From the NCBI GenBank assembly GCA_030068075.1, contig CM057835.1, positions 19,865,957 to 19,929,956 of the forward strand: a stretch of DNA of 64,000 bases. The letters run 5' to 3'. Below are positions 36,427 to 47,336 of this stretch, in pieces. The stretch is from Paguma larvata. Lineage: Eukaryota > Chordata > Mammalia > Carnivora > Viverridae. A program made the translations under genes and the position numbers. The notes beneath the pieces are model-generated. The model was not told the origin of the DNA, ran no database searches, and saw nothing but the letters and a program-made list of their open reading frames with translations. Numbering within the stretch: the stretch's first letter is position 1; every line of letters begins with the position of its first letter.

Positions 36427-37442
36427 TGCCGGAGTTTGCCCTGCCGCAGGCCAGCTCCTACTTCAGGGTTTCCGGCTGGGACAGGGTTTCACCCGCGTGA
36501 GGGTTGGTCTAGGCGCGGGAGATGACGCGAAGCCAGTCTCTTGGAGACAGCCTCTTATCTGGACTGCTCGAAGTTTATTTTTCTCTCAGGGTTTTTATAC
36601 ATTTTTTAAAGGTAGTACAAACACATATATATCTTAATGATTAAAAGAATGATCTATTCCTAGTCCCTTAATTGTCCCTAGTAAAAGTAATCAAACAACT
36701 CGTTTGTCTTATAAAGATTGACAAAATGATCTGTTCCCCAGTTACAACAAAAAGGCTCGAAAATAGTTCAAGACAATCTTAGGCAAAAGTCAACAGAAAG
36801 GTCACGCGCAAAATAAAACAATCTTAGTTAAAAGGTTAACAGAGGGGTTATACGCAAGCAAAGTGTAACTCACTCGTACCTTTCAGTTAACAGTACAGGT
36901 CGAGAGGGCAAGAACAAAGCATAGAGATTTATAGTTGTCAGTTGCAGTCAAAGGACCACAAGAAAAACATGTTTTTCTTTAAAACTACTTTTCTAAGTTT
37001 CTAACTATCTATTAGAGTCTAACTTGAAACCCACAGCAATAATCACATTCCTGAGGGCATGGCAGCATCCCTATACTTAAGAGAAAATCAGAGATTTATT
37101 TTATTTTTGTATTACTGTAATATTCTTGAGACAAATCAAAACCTACTAAGTAATTTTATCCTTTATTTCTACGATGATCAGCACTATAGTCTTTCTAAAC
37201 ATTAGGTTTGATTAAGAAAAGCAAAGCAGCAGCATTATTAGTTTTGGGGGGAGATCTGGGCGCCACCAAATTTTACTTCACCCTGCAGCTCTGCAAACAG
37301 GGGCTTATCTTTGAGGTTATTAGGACTTCACCCTGGGTTGCAGGGGCTTGAAACTCAGGCCTTGATTAATGCTTCCTCCTGAGCTCAGCGAACGGGGTGT
37401 TGAACCCTAGCCGTCAGGGTCTCTGTCTTCTGGGCTCCGACA
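36427..37442 (-). repeat. 5' LTR of the ERV-K type provirus
   Basis: 1016 bp. On the minus strand it runs from TGTCGGAGCC to ACTCCGGCA, with short inverted ends (TGTCGGAG/CTCCGGCA). Near its downstream end the minus strand has a TATA box (TATAAAAACCC at about 36,590) and a poly(A) signal (AATAAACTTCG at about 36,575). The closeness of the two implies a very short R region. The U3 start (37,250-37,442) holds imperfect direct repeats of about 45-55 bp built on 'gcaaacaggggctt'. Confidence 0.9.
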
Positions 37443-37717
37443 GTAGTATAAAATACAAAACAAATTTTGTAAGTGTAGTTTATAGGAGTTTGGAGACTAA
37501 GAAAAGTATCAAGTATGGAAAATAATATTGAAAATATCAGTGAAACATTCAGAAATATAAAATACATCTCTTGTTACATTCGAAGTGTTCCTAAGTGTGC
37601 TTTTGATTTTAAATCTATTAAACCCCCTTAACCCTCCCATTTTCTATTTAATGATCTCTACGTAAGTCCAAATGTTTACCTTTTTTCAACTTTTAGTCCT
37701 TCTCCAAAATCTTCCTT

Positions 37718-37935
37718 TTTTTTTTTATATATGTTTTTATTTATTTTTGAGAGCAGGAGAGACAAAGCATGAGTGGGGGAGGGTCAGAGAGAGAGAGGGC
37801 GACACAGAATGAAGCAGGCTCCAGGCTCTGAGCTGTCAGCACAGAGCCCAATGCGGGGCTCGAACTCACAAACTGTGAAATCATGACCTGAGCCGAAGTC
37901 GGACGCTCAACCGACTGAGCCACCCAGGTGCCCCT
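37718..37935 (-). mobile_element. Feline SINE
   Basis: Target duplication CAAAATCTTCCTT (37705-37717, 37936-37948) is perfect. Confidence 0.95.
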
Positions 37936-38052
37936 CAAAATCTTCCTTGATTATTCCTAACTTTGCTGATTTCTTTTCTGAATTTCCCAACAAGAGAAAT
38001 GCTTCTGTAGTGACCAATAGCTATTTAAAAACCCTTGCTCATTAACCACTTT

Positions 38053-38263
38053 TTTTTTTTAAGTTGATTTCTTTGTTTTGAGAGAGAAAGAGAGGGAGCA
38101 GGGGAGGGAGGGGCAGAGAGAGGGAGAGAGAGAATCCTAAGCAGGCTCTGCACTGTCAGCGCAGCGCTCAGTGTGGGGCCTGAACCCATGAACTATGAGA
38201 CCATGCCCTCAGCTGAACCAAGATTCGGACGCCTACCCGACTGAGCCACCCAGGCCCCGCCCC
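38053..38263 (-). mobile_element. Feline SINE
   Basis: Target duplication TGCTCATTAACCACTTT, 17 bp and perfect (38036-38052, 38264-38280). It lies about 480 bp past the DYNAP-like stop codon, possibly in the 3' UTR. Confidence 0.95.
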
Positions 38264-38741
38264 TGCTCATTAACCACTTTAGTTGAACATTTCCTTCCCC
38301 CTACTGGAATATAAATGCTGAAAATAGGGAAGTTATGAGATTGGAAAATAATTGATAGCTGGATAGTAAATATTGCCTTCAGGACCAACAGGCAGAGAGC
38401 TAAGTAGAGCAGGATCCAGCCTCTTTGGCAGCTGAAACCCCCATTTGTGAAGAATAGAGTTGGTGATATGGGAGAGATGAAAAGAAAACACTGGGCCCCA
38501 GCCTGAATGAATCAATCAGGCTCAGATGAAAAAAAAAAAAAAAGTTTCCAATCATTGGAACACTGGAGGGCCCAAGGCTGAGTCATTACCATGTGGGAAT
38601 ACAGCAAATGAGTGGAGGGGGAGGAGCAAGCTCTCAGGAAGCCAAATGCTTTGCAACCCGTTGGCAGGAAGAGAGAACACTTGGACATGCCTCCTTTGGG
38701 GTAAGGGTGTTGATCTGGCTCAAGGAGAGCTAAGGGCTCAA

Positions 38742-39065
38742 CTAGTCTTCAATGACAACTTCATGGTCTGGTGTCGTTATTTCAGTCATCTCCGTAGAGG
38801 ACGGAGACACCTTGGTGGAGGAGCTTTGGGTGGTCGCAGGGGTAGAAGATCCAGGCGGGGTGGATGAGGCAGGAGACGGGGTAGAATCAGGGATGCAGGT
38901 GACGCGACTCGACTTTCCATCTGCATGAATGATGATAGTGGTGCTGTTGGCGGGCTTGCCAAAGTGGACAAAATATAAGACCAGAACAACAAGGGTTGTG
39001 GCGATGAGACAGGCCAAGAGACACACCAGAAATGTTTTCCAGAGTGACCACGGTTTTGCTGTCAC
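38742..39065 (-). CDS. DYNAP: Last coding exon of a DYNAP-like membrane protein
   Basis: This exon encodes 107 residues and a TAG stop. Seen: the minus strand reads ...TTCATTGCAG and then GTGACAGC, a usable splice acceptor, so the exon opens in phase 0 with VTAKPWSLWKTF. A hydrophobic helix of about 22 residues follows (residues 12-33: LVCLLACLIATTLVVLVLYF). Next comes an N-glycosylation sequon (PANST), a segment ending RVTCIPDSTPSPAS, and a Ser/Thr/Pro-rich tail ending VVIED. Known: human DYNAP (dynactin-associated protein) is a small single-pass membrane protein of the Golgi and plasma membrane that binds dynactin p150Glued and promotes Akt activation. It has the same order: W-S-x-W-K before a Leu/Ala-rich helix with CLLAC, a sequon, then a TPSPA segment and a Thr-rich tail. 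Inferred: this is the feline orthologue. No clear AATAAA was found close downstream. It could also be a DYNAP paralogue. Confidence 0.8.
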   Translation of the reverse strand: MTAKPWSLWKTFLVCLLACLIATTLVVLVLYFVHFGKPANSTTIIIHADGKSSRVTCIPDSTPSPASSTPPGSSTPATTQSSSTKVSPSSTEMTEITTPDHEVVIED

Positions 39066-39214
39066 CTGCAATGAATTATGAAAAGTGAGTATTTCAGCAA
39101 ATTACATGATAGTGACTTAGGTAACTGATTTCAATTAGAGAATAAGACGACCTTCTTCATGACTCCACATGTTATAATTTAGTTTATCAGCTGTCTCTTT
39201 CTCTCATTCCTTCT

Positions 39215-39216
39215 CC

Positions 39217-39274
<58 letters not shown>
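39215..39274. repeat. Compound (CT)n(CA)n microsatellite in DYNAP intron 2
   Basis: About 13 CT units directly followed by 17 CA units, 150 bp upstream of the exon 3 acceptor on the transcribed strand. Confidence 0.95.
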
Positions 39275-39276
<2 letters not shown>

Positions 39277-39865
39277 CCTTGTTCACAAGTCCGTGAGGAC
39301 AAAATGTCTCTTCTGAGTTACCCCTTTGTACTAAAGCAATAAGGCATCATCTCAAGTGCAAATAGATTACGTCTGGAATACATTACTGTTAGGTAATTAT
39401 CAGCTACTCAGGTTGTTCTCCTGATAACCAATCTTTGAGCGATGGAAAATGGCAGGTATTCGTTTTTGCTCATTGTTTGTGATCTCCTATTTTCATATTA
39501 TGTACTGAAATTTTATAATTACAAACGGATTTTTTAATTACATTTTTCTCTCTTAAACATATATAAGAGGACTCTCATTGATCTTGGAAACACATCAAAA
39601 TACAAACCTTATTAGCTCTGGGATGGGCAGGGTCTTAAAGGAATAGAAGGGAGCCCTAATAAACTATTGGGAGCCATGAGTCCCAGGTGTCACCAGGAGC
39701 TTGCGGAGTGGCAGCACAGAGAAGTGCAGAGTAGCCAAAGGACATGAGGACAGTGAGCGGACAGAGAGCCCAGCAGAGTCTGCAGAGTAGAGGCTGCCTG
39801 CCCCATTTCACCAGTGTTTCTTGGGACTACTGAAGCCTCCCCTTCCCTCAGGCCCCAAATCTTAC

Positions 39866-39946
39866 CCACTGTGGCTGGAGGGTCGCAGCGCCCACCATAC
39901 AACCACATCGTCTTCTTTCATTCAAACAGTATGGATTTCTGGGCAA
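39866..39946 (-). CDS. DYNAP: Internal coding exon of the DYNAP-like gene
   Basis: An 81-nt exon lies between a good acceptor (minus strand TTTCTCTGCAG) and a good donor (CAGTGG|GTAAGA). In phase 0 it has no stop and codes 27 residues, starting LPRNPYCLNERRRCGC and ending QPQW. It is basic and Cys-containing, as expected for the cytoplasmic part in front of the membrane helix. Its phase fits both neighbours (exon 1 ends in phase 0, exon 3 starts in phase 0). The intron to exon 3 is 800 bp, and the one from exon 1 is about 2.56 kb and holds an old L1 piece and a SINE. Human DYNAP has a longer segment here, so one more exon could be missing. A 72-residue frame that overlaps this exon is in a different frame and reads into the intron; it is not the real product. 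Confidence 0.6.
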
Positions 39947-40628
39947 CTGCAGAGAAAGAATTTTTTAATTAACAAACAAACAAACAAATAAGCAAACAAA
40001 TAACTTATTGTTAAAGATGAAGAAAGTTTATTTTATCCAGGAACATAAACAAATGAAGCACTTATAAATGATGTGAATCCAACATGTATTAAATGAAGAA
40101 CCAACCAAGTTCTAGAAGAATCCGAAACTCCAATAAATGGTTTAACGATATGAACTGTACAAATACATTTTTCACCTCAAATGATCGAGGAAGAAAAATA
40201 AAATGATCGATTCAACAGAGGCCCAAGGATCATTTTAACAAATGCTGAAGCATTCAGTCCTGACAAAAGCAGACAAAAAATGCAAATCTCAAAGACCTAA
40301 AAATAAAATAGTAATTCCCAAATGTAACAAGGAAGATCTCCCTCAGAAAAATGAGCAACCTCATAGTTCATGGTAAAAACATCAGGCACATTCCTTTGAA
40401 GCCAGAAGTGAAAAATGTCTCCTACCACCATTATTAGGTAATATTTTTCTAAAAGTTCTCATCAATATGTATGAACAACAGAAATGTGAAGATAAAATTA
40501 ACATTATTTGTACATGATATGATTGTCTACCAACAGAATCCCAAATAATCAACCATACAATATCTCAAAAGTAATAAGAACTCATTAGGTTGGTTCATTA
40601 TAAAAATATGAAAAATATATGTAAAGCA

Positions 40629-40652
40629 CTTGTGTGTGTGTGTGTGTGTGTG
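40629..40652. repeat. (TG)n microsatellite in DYNAP intron 1
   Basis: About 12 TG units. Confidence 0.9.
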
Positions 40653-40805
40653 TTTGCATGTATTAGCAACCACTATTCATGTAATAAAGCAATTTAAAAA
40701 TGGATAAGCATATCAAATGCTTTTCTTTATATAAAGAAAACCACAACATTTTACTGAGGAGCAAAAAGACAACTTGGGTAAATGTCCTCTTATAAAATCT
40801 TCAGA

Positions 40806-41009
40806 GCACCTGGGTGGCTCAGTTGGTTAAGCATCCGTCTTTGACTCATGTCATGATCTTTCAGTTCATGAGTTTGAGCCCTGCATTGGGCTCTGTGCTG
40901 ACGGCTCAGAGCCTAGAGCCTGCTTCAGATTCTGGGTCTCCCTTTCTTTCTGCCCCTCCCCTGCTCATGTGCCGTATCTCTCAAAAATAAATAAACCTTA
41001 AAAATAATA
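40806..41009 (+). mobile_element. Feline SINE in DYNAP intron 1
   Basis: Full length; short flanking repeat CTTCAG. It splits an old L1. Confidence 0.9.
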
Positions 41010-42084
41010 AAAAGCTTCAGTAGTATAAGCTCTCCAGAATTTTAATTAATATCTTTATGGGATTTTTTGAGTAAAAATAAGAAAATTAACAGAAATTTCA
41101 TGTGGCAAAATAAAGTAACCAAAAAAATAAAATTAGATTGGATGGGAGAAGGGACAGGAAGCAAAATATTAGCAGTGAGTTTTTTCAGGGAGGAATCAAG
41201 GGTGATATTTTTCTGTTCTCTTTGTTATTCTCTGTATTTTCCAAATGCTCTAAAATTAGCAAATAAACTCATGTAGTAATTGTAAAAAAATATTTTTTAC
41301 CCGTTATGCTGGGGGATCTAAGAAGTTATAGATTATCAGATTGGTTAAAAAAAAAAAAAAAAAAGGGAAATCCAAACATTCCTTTTCAGGGTCTCAGAAG
41401 TCAGTTTTACTGGTTAGGTTTTTTGTTTTTTTTTTAGCATGATTATCTAATCATTTGACTTAATGAAATAAATTGCATAAATTTTAGCATGTGGGGAAAT
41501 ACCATAACTCATATTTAATGTAAAATTAAAAGGGGAAGGAAATGAAGTGATGTATATGTGATATTAAGGCGATGACACTTTGTAGCTTCCCTGACATATG
41601 AGGCAGCCCATAAATTAAGTTCACAGTGGTCTATTTGTTGAATCCCGAAACTGATCACAAGTATAACCTTCAAGTGGCAAGACAATTCTTTTATCAAATT
41701 TTACCTTGTATTTATTTTTTCTGATTTTTCACTTGACTGTACAACCTCAAGTTGATCTAAAATTCACTTTTCCTTATTATGAACATAATAGTAGTCAAGT
41801 TTTCTGAAAAGCAGTTTCTTTTACTGAGATCATATTTGAGAAATCTGTCTTCTATATCTGACTCTGCCACTAGCTAGCTGGACTCTTAATGTTTCAATTT
41901 CCTCCTATGTAAAATGAACAGATTTTATTTTTCTTTTGTTTGAATGACGAATGAGATCGCATCTACTTTCTAAGAAATATGATTTTTTATATTACTAGAG
42001 TAACACATTTTCAGCATAAGCTTCCCCATGAGACAGTTTCCATAAATTACCTTTTTTTTAAGTATCGCCAACGAGAATAAATAT

Positions 42085-42185
42085 TTTCATTAGATCAAAA
42101 TATATAATAATTTAATAAGAAATAATATAATAATATAAATAAACATTATAAAATAAGCATAAAATAAAATAATAAATAATCTGAA
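42085..42185. repeat. AT-rich (AATAAATA) stretch
   Basis: Imperfect AATAATATAAATA repeats in DYNAP intron 1. Confidence 0.8.
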
Positions 42186-42502
42186 TATTAGCTGTAAATA
42201 GCATTTCAAATAATTTACTAAGAATTCCATCTACTGGTACCTTATATACAAATGTCAAAATTTAGTCAAAATATCTAAATTTAGGCAGAATACATAATTC
42301 CCAAATGACATGATAGCGTTATCGGGCATGATAAATAACCGCCTTGACCCTCCTGATTTCTGGTCATAACATCCTAGATTCCATTCATCCTGTAATAGCA
42401 AAATCAGAAAAAATGCAACTGAACTTTCTTGGAAGGTTCAAGGTTAAATGTTGCAAGCAAGATTATTGGACATGAAAGCAACGAAAAGGTGTTGGTACTC
42501 AC

Positions 42503-42556
42503 CAGCTCCGCTGAGTTTTGCTCAGTATCCACAACATGACACCGTTCCCCGTCCAT
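42503..42556 (-). CDS. DYNAP: First recognised coding exon of the DYNAP-like gene
   Basis: From the first ATG to a strong donor (GAGCTG|GTGAGT) this exon codes MDGERCHVVDTEQNSAEL and ends in phase 0. From memory of the human protein, its N-terminal part has an R-M-D-x-K/R segment followed by acidic and Asn/Gln/Ser residues, which this matches in outline. The frame is open upstream of this Met (residues ...FETPARR precede it) back to a TAA near 42,635, with no other ATG. A possible acceptor (AGGGAGCAG) lies near 42,590. So either translation starts at 42,556 or this exon is internal and an upstream exon supplies the start. With this start the joined protein is 152 residues; human DYNAP is about 210. 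Confidence 0.6.
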
Positions 42557-42639
42557 TCTGCGTGCTGGGGTCTCAAACACAGCCCCCAAAATGTCTCTGC
42601 TCCCTTTGTGGAGGAGAACTTGGGAAATCCTGGATTTAT

Positions 42640-43999
42640 GTTAAACTAAGAACCGTATTTTTTCAACCCGGGTTATGTAAAAACAAGAGCTATTTCTTGA
42701 AGAGAATTTCCAAATTCAACCCCGTGTGCAGTTTATGCTTGCTGAAGAAAAAAATAGAAAAGTTTGCTCCCTTCAAAAACGGAACATGCAGAAAATTAGC
42801 CCAACTATCAGAATGACTCTAGGATTCTGGAACAGATATAAGCTCTCACCCTCCTTATTTCATGTAATTCATTTAAAATCACTGAAACTTGATTTCTCAT
42901 GGGTTAGGAATTTAGTTTTTGTTTCTGGAAAAAAAAAAAAAACCAAAAAGCCACTCCTTGGTAATGAATACTGCAGAATATTCCGTAGCTAAGCAGAGGG
43001 ATTATGATAATGACTAATTTTATGATAGATTTAGGCGGATGTTGAACAAAATGTCCTGTGTTGTTGAAGTCAGTGGCTAACCTAAACGGAAAAGGGAAAT
43101 AAAAACTTGCTAAAATGGTTTTACTAAAAATAAAGACAAAATTAGGAAATAAGTACACTTCAGTAGCTCTTGATTATATGAATTCAGGATTATCCACAGT
43201 CTATCCAGTCTGCTTCTGTGTAAGTTTGTGTTGCTTTTGGCTTTGGAATGTCACTGCTTCTCATGAATCCCAATCTTTTCGATGAGCTGGAACTAGAAAA
43301 GAAACAGTGTCTTTGGTACTTGGCCACTTCTCCCAAGGAAAATGTTCATGATACAGCATGCAATGTTGAGGTGGTGTTTTACGCCCATCTGAGGATTAAC
43401 GCTCCCTGACCCTTTGACAACGTGGCATGCAGTATGGAATGGAGAAAAAAGGTCTTTAAAGATCTTTTTAGTCATGCATTTCCTATAAGCCAACAACTTT
43501 TGGCAAGAGAGAGTTAGTGACATGAATTTTCAAAATATTAATAGACTTACACAATCCTAATTCAAAAGCAGCTATGTCTTCTTGTTGTGTAATAAGCATA
43601 TTTATGAAAATACATAAAAATATATATGGACTAATTCAAACCTCTGGATCTTTCATCAAGCAAATATTAAAAGACTTTTATGCTTTAAGTTATGGTTAAT
43701 TGCTTCCTTTTTTCTTTTTCTTTTCTTTTTTTTTTTTTTTTGCCTTACGGCCAGAACAACAAACAAATCCTGTCTCATTAATCCAGTATTGCTCTGATTG
43801 TATCTGAGACCATGATTATATAATAGTTGGATAACTTGGGATCTTCAAACTATAATTCTAACCTTCTCAGTTGTAATATAAATCATAGGGTAACAAAGAA
43901 TGAGAAAAAGCACCTGGGAAAGAAAATATCAGGAACCTATCAGGGACAGTCCCATGTTTTTTATCTTTTTCTTTTAATGTAGCCTACTGCATTTTTTCA
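42640..43999. other. Upstream of the DYNAP-like exon 1; nothing named
   Basis: No clear promoter, CpG cluster or further coding exon is visible. A pyrimidine run lies at about 43,707-43,741. Confidence 0.4.
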
Positions 44000-44823
44000 G
44001 AATGATATATGACTTCTCTAAAGCAAAAGTGAAAGTCAGAAGGCCATGCAAATGATCTTCAATGTATTGAAAAAACAATTAGTGGCAAGCTAGACTTCTG
44101 TGCTCAGCAGAAAGGTCTATCAAGTAAAAAGTCAAACTAAGATCATTTTTAGTGAAACAAAATTTGAGAAAGTTTATCACCAGGAAAGACTCACTAAAAG
44201 AAATGCAAAGGGGTAGAAATGAAAACAAGCAATATCTCAGCTGGAAGGGCTAAAACGTAAAAAGGAAAGAAGGAAGAAAAGAGTGTCCATTATGAGTCCT
44301 GTCCCTCAATATCGTGCTGAAGGACCTCACCAAGGGAGTAAAGTAAGAAATTAATGACATAAAGATGCTAAACTGTTCTTATTTGCATGTAATATGATTA
44401 TAAACATAGAAGTCCAAAAAACCCACAAGGAAACAATTACAATGAGTGAGCATTTAGCAAGATCAGTGGATACAAAGTGAGTATACAAAAATAATTTAAG
44501 ATATTATTTTATATTTATCTTGTGTAATTATTTCTCTGTTTTGTATCTCAGCAACAAATATTCAGAAAACTGAAAACTTAAGCATTTAAAGAAAATTTTC
44601 GAGTATCTAGAAATAAGTCAAATAGAGGTGCAATACTTTTAAGTGGAAAAATTATGAAATTTATTGAGTAAATCATTAATAAAGTCCTAAATAAATACAC
44701 CGCTGGCAGCAGCACACAATGGTAAGACAACTTGAAAGGCATTTGATATTATCTTAGTAAATTGCAAGATATTCATATGCTATACGATCTAGCAATTCCA
44801 CTCCTAGTACGTTCTCAGGGGAA

Positions 44824-44866
<43 letters not shown>

Positions 44867-45310
44867 TTTATAATAGCATTATTTATCAGTTTTTTCAATG
44901 CCCCAAATTCACATCAATGGCAGAACAGATGAGTAAATTGTGATATATTTACACAATAAAGTATTTTCATCAATGAAAATGAATAAACTATTGCTAAATA
45001 CATCAAATATATGATTCATACAAATACGATGTATTGGGAAAAATAGTAAATATTAAGTTAACTTGTCTTGTTTAGAGGTACATTCGTAAGTGGTACAGCT
45101 ATTTTTTAAAAAGCAGGAAAATGAACGTAAAGCTTGTAACAGTGATTACCCATCAGGGAAAGGAGAAAAGCAGAAACAGGCACTGTACCACATGATGGGT
45201 GGGGGGGAACTCTAGAGGTGGTGGAAGTGTTCTGTTTTTGACCTGAGTGTGATAATATGGATGTTCATCTTATAAATATCCATCACACATGAAAATTTTC
45301 TCTACGTGTG
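44000..45310 (+). repeat. Old L1-derived sequence with a CA repeat
   Basis: 'ggaaagactcactaaaagaa', 'gtccaaaaaacccacaagga' and 'ctagcaattccactcctagt' are phrases of ancient L1 ORF2/3' end. A (CA)n run at 44,827-44,863 has grown in it. Confidence 0.55.
44827..44863. repeat. (CA)n microsatellite
   Basis: About 18 CA units. Confidence 0.95.
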
Positions 45311-46734
45311 ATGTAAGTTAAAAGTAAGTACTTACTGAAGCACATTGGCGAGCTCTCATAAAATGCATATTACGTGTCATTTTGAGTTTTCTTTAATACC
45401 CTCTCTTTTCTCTGTGTTCATAGCAACTCTCTGAAAAGTAACTCAGAATGTCCATTTGCATTTCAGCTAGGCTTGATGCATTGAAATCTCCAGTTTCCAG
45501 ACCTGATGGCACAGTCAGAAGTAACCATAAAATAATCTATCTGCTATACCTGTGGCCTGGTTTAAAAAAAAAAAAAAATCCCATTGCTTTAAGATAATTA
45601 GGGTTGAGGTTTGCTGAATGATTGTGCCCTCTTTCCACACCAGCCTAAATGGCTTCTAACCCTGGGATCTAGTTCCTCACTTCATGGAAGGTGCTCAGGT
45701 CACTGAACTTCGGTGCCTGTCAGCAGGGAACAAGGTTGTCACCATATTCATTGTACACCAATGAGCTCATGCACGTTCTCTGCTTTGCTTGCTGGTTCTG
45801 CAAGTATATTGATTATTATCAATCCTCAAACTTGAACCTAAACCTTCATCTTTTATGGTCTGGCCCAGACATTCATGACCTAAGCCATTTTGTCCTATCT
45901 CTTAAAGTTTGGTCTCCACCTTGACCATCAAAGACTGAAATATTACTCCCCAGAGAAAGGAGCAGGAGGAGAGGGCTGTTCCCTCGTCCCAGCTACTGAA
46001 TGCTGGTTAGTCAGCTGAGATCAGGAAGCATGACAGCATAGCAGCCAACCTGCGTCTGCATTTCTGCTGACGTTTCTTGGGCTTTACTTTGCTTTATCCA
46101 CAAAGGAAAATGGAGAGTCAGTTTTTCAGAATCCTTAGAAGACGTGAAGAGATTATTTCTGGGGTCTGTTGTAAATACCTCTGAAATGAAAAGTTTATTC
46201 CTATGTCAATGCTAATTGTAAATCCCAGAAATGTCAGCTGTTCAAAGCAGTTGATAACAGTACAAAAAATGGAACGTGTTGCCCAAAGAACATGGATTTT
46301 GGGACTATTTGTGTTTCTTCTTGGCTCTGAAGATCAGATAGAAATCAAAAGAAAAGAAGATCCATTTCTGATTCTCTCCCATTGCTATGGAATCCCTGAC
46401 CCTGAGAAGGAAATCTAGAATTTTGAGACAGTTATCTAGAAAATCGGTAGAGTATGAAAAAAAAATTGATAGACTAAAATAATAGAAGTTAAAACACCCG
46501 AAAAATAAATGAAGTTTTACTATATATATATTATATATATACTAAAATATATTTGTACTAAGTATATGTATATATGTATACATATAACCTAAAATATTAA
46601 CAATTACATATAAACAAAGATATATAAATATTAACTATATATTATATATAAATACACATACACAACATATATGGATATGTGTTCATATATACTAAAGTAT
46701 ATAAAATGCAATGCTTCTTTTTGAAAACACTTTA
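45311..46734. other. No gene recognised
   Basis: Two short plus-strand frames (45,691-45,924 and 46,203-46,418) lack splice or domain support. Confidence 0.4.
46515..46700. repeat. AT-rich low-complexity stretch
   Basis: TATATA-type repeats with ATACATA variants. Confidence 0.85.
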
Positions 46735-46940
46735 ATAAAAACAAACACCTATGTATCGAGGACTATGATAGGTACGTAAAGTACCTTAACCTTCAAAAAT
46801 ACCCATGAAAAAGTATTATGCCCATATTACAGATGAGGAAACCAAGACTCAAAGAGTTTAAGAACCGTTCTTTGAGTTGCAAAACCAATAGTTGTCGCAG
46901 AGCAGAAATTCAATCCCAAATCTAAGTCAAAAACCCATGT
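46735..46940 (+). repeat. MIR
   Basis: 'ttacagatgaggaaaccaag' is the hallmark MIR core. Confidence 0.75.
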
Positions 46941-47084
46941 AGAACCACAAAATTGATTTTTCAGATAGCAATCTAATAAGTCACTTAGTAGATGAATATT
47001 CTGATGTCAATAAGATATGAGGTCGCATATGTGAATTGCATTCACTTATGATTTTTTTGGATTTCCTTTGTACCACAGTTTTAA

Positions 47085-47318
47085 TTTTTTTTTTTAACGT
47101 TTTTTTTTTTTTTTTATTTTATTTTTTGAGAGACATAGAGACAGAGCGTGAGCAAGGAAAGGGCAGAGAGAAAGAGAGGGAGACACAGAATCCGAAGTAG
47201 GCTCCAGGCTCTGAGCTGTCAGCAGAGAGCCTGACGCGGGGCTCGAACTCACAGACTGTGAGATCATGACCTGAGCTGAAGTCGGCCGCTTAACCCACTG
47301 AGCCACCCAGGCGCCCCA
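47085..47318 (-). mobile_element. Feline SINE
   Basis: Target duplication TTTGTACCACAGTTTTAA, 18 bp and perfect (47067-47084, 47319-47336): one of the youngest copies here. Confidence 0.95.
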
Positions 47319-47336
47319 TTTGTACCACAGTTTTAA

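Larger units (their letters stand above)
28501..37442 (-). mobile_element. Betaretrovirus-like endogenous provirus (class II, ERV-K type), defective
   Basis: A complete LTR-gag-pro-pol-env-LTR layout is seen on the minus strand, about 8.9 kb long including two later insertions (a solo LTR and a SINE). Both ends carry the LTR sequence starting TGCCG on the plus strand. The flanks are GTAGTG (28495-28500) and GTAGTA (37443-37448), a 6-bp target duplication with one mismatch. The primer site next to the 5' LTR matches tRNA-Lys, and a dUTPase sits in the pro region. These are betaretrovirus (MMTV/HML-like) traits. Every gene has frameshifts or stops and most of env is gone, so it cannot make virus on its own. 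Confidence 0.93.
40200..41280 (+). repeat. Old L1 ORF2 fragment in DYNAP intron 1, split by a SINE
   Basis: Phrases such as 'caccattattaggtaatatt' and 'tcatcaatatgtatgaacaa' match ancient L1 ORF2. It continues after the SINE (40,806-41,009) with 'catgtggcaaaataaagtaa'. Confidence 0.55.

Noticed and set aside
37250..37442. Regularly spaced repeats that might suggest a CRISPR-like array
   Set aside because: This is a carnivore retroviral LTR; the repeats are imperfect and have no constant spacers.
38526..38867. A 113-codon plus-strand frame ending in an Arg/Gly-rich stretch
   Set aside because: Antisense to the Ser/Thr/Pro tail of the DYNAP-like exon; the Arg/Gly run is its complement.
39690..39908. 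A 72-codon minus-strand frame across the DYNAP-like exon 2
   Set aside because: It uses another frame than the one joining exons 1 and 3 and ignores a good donor.
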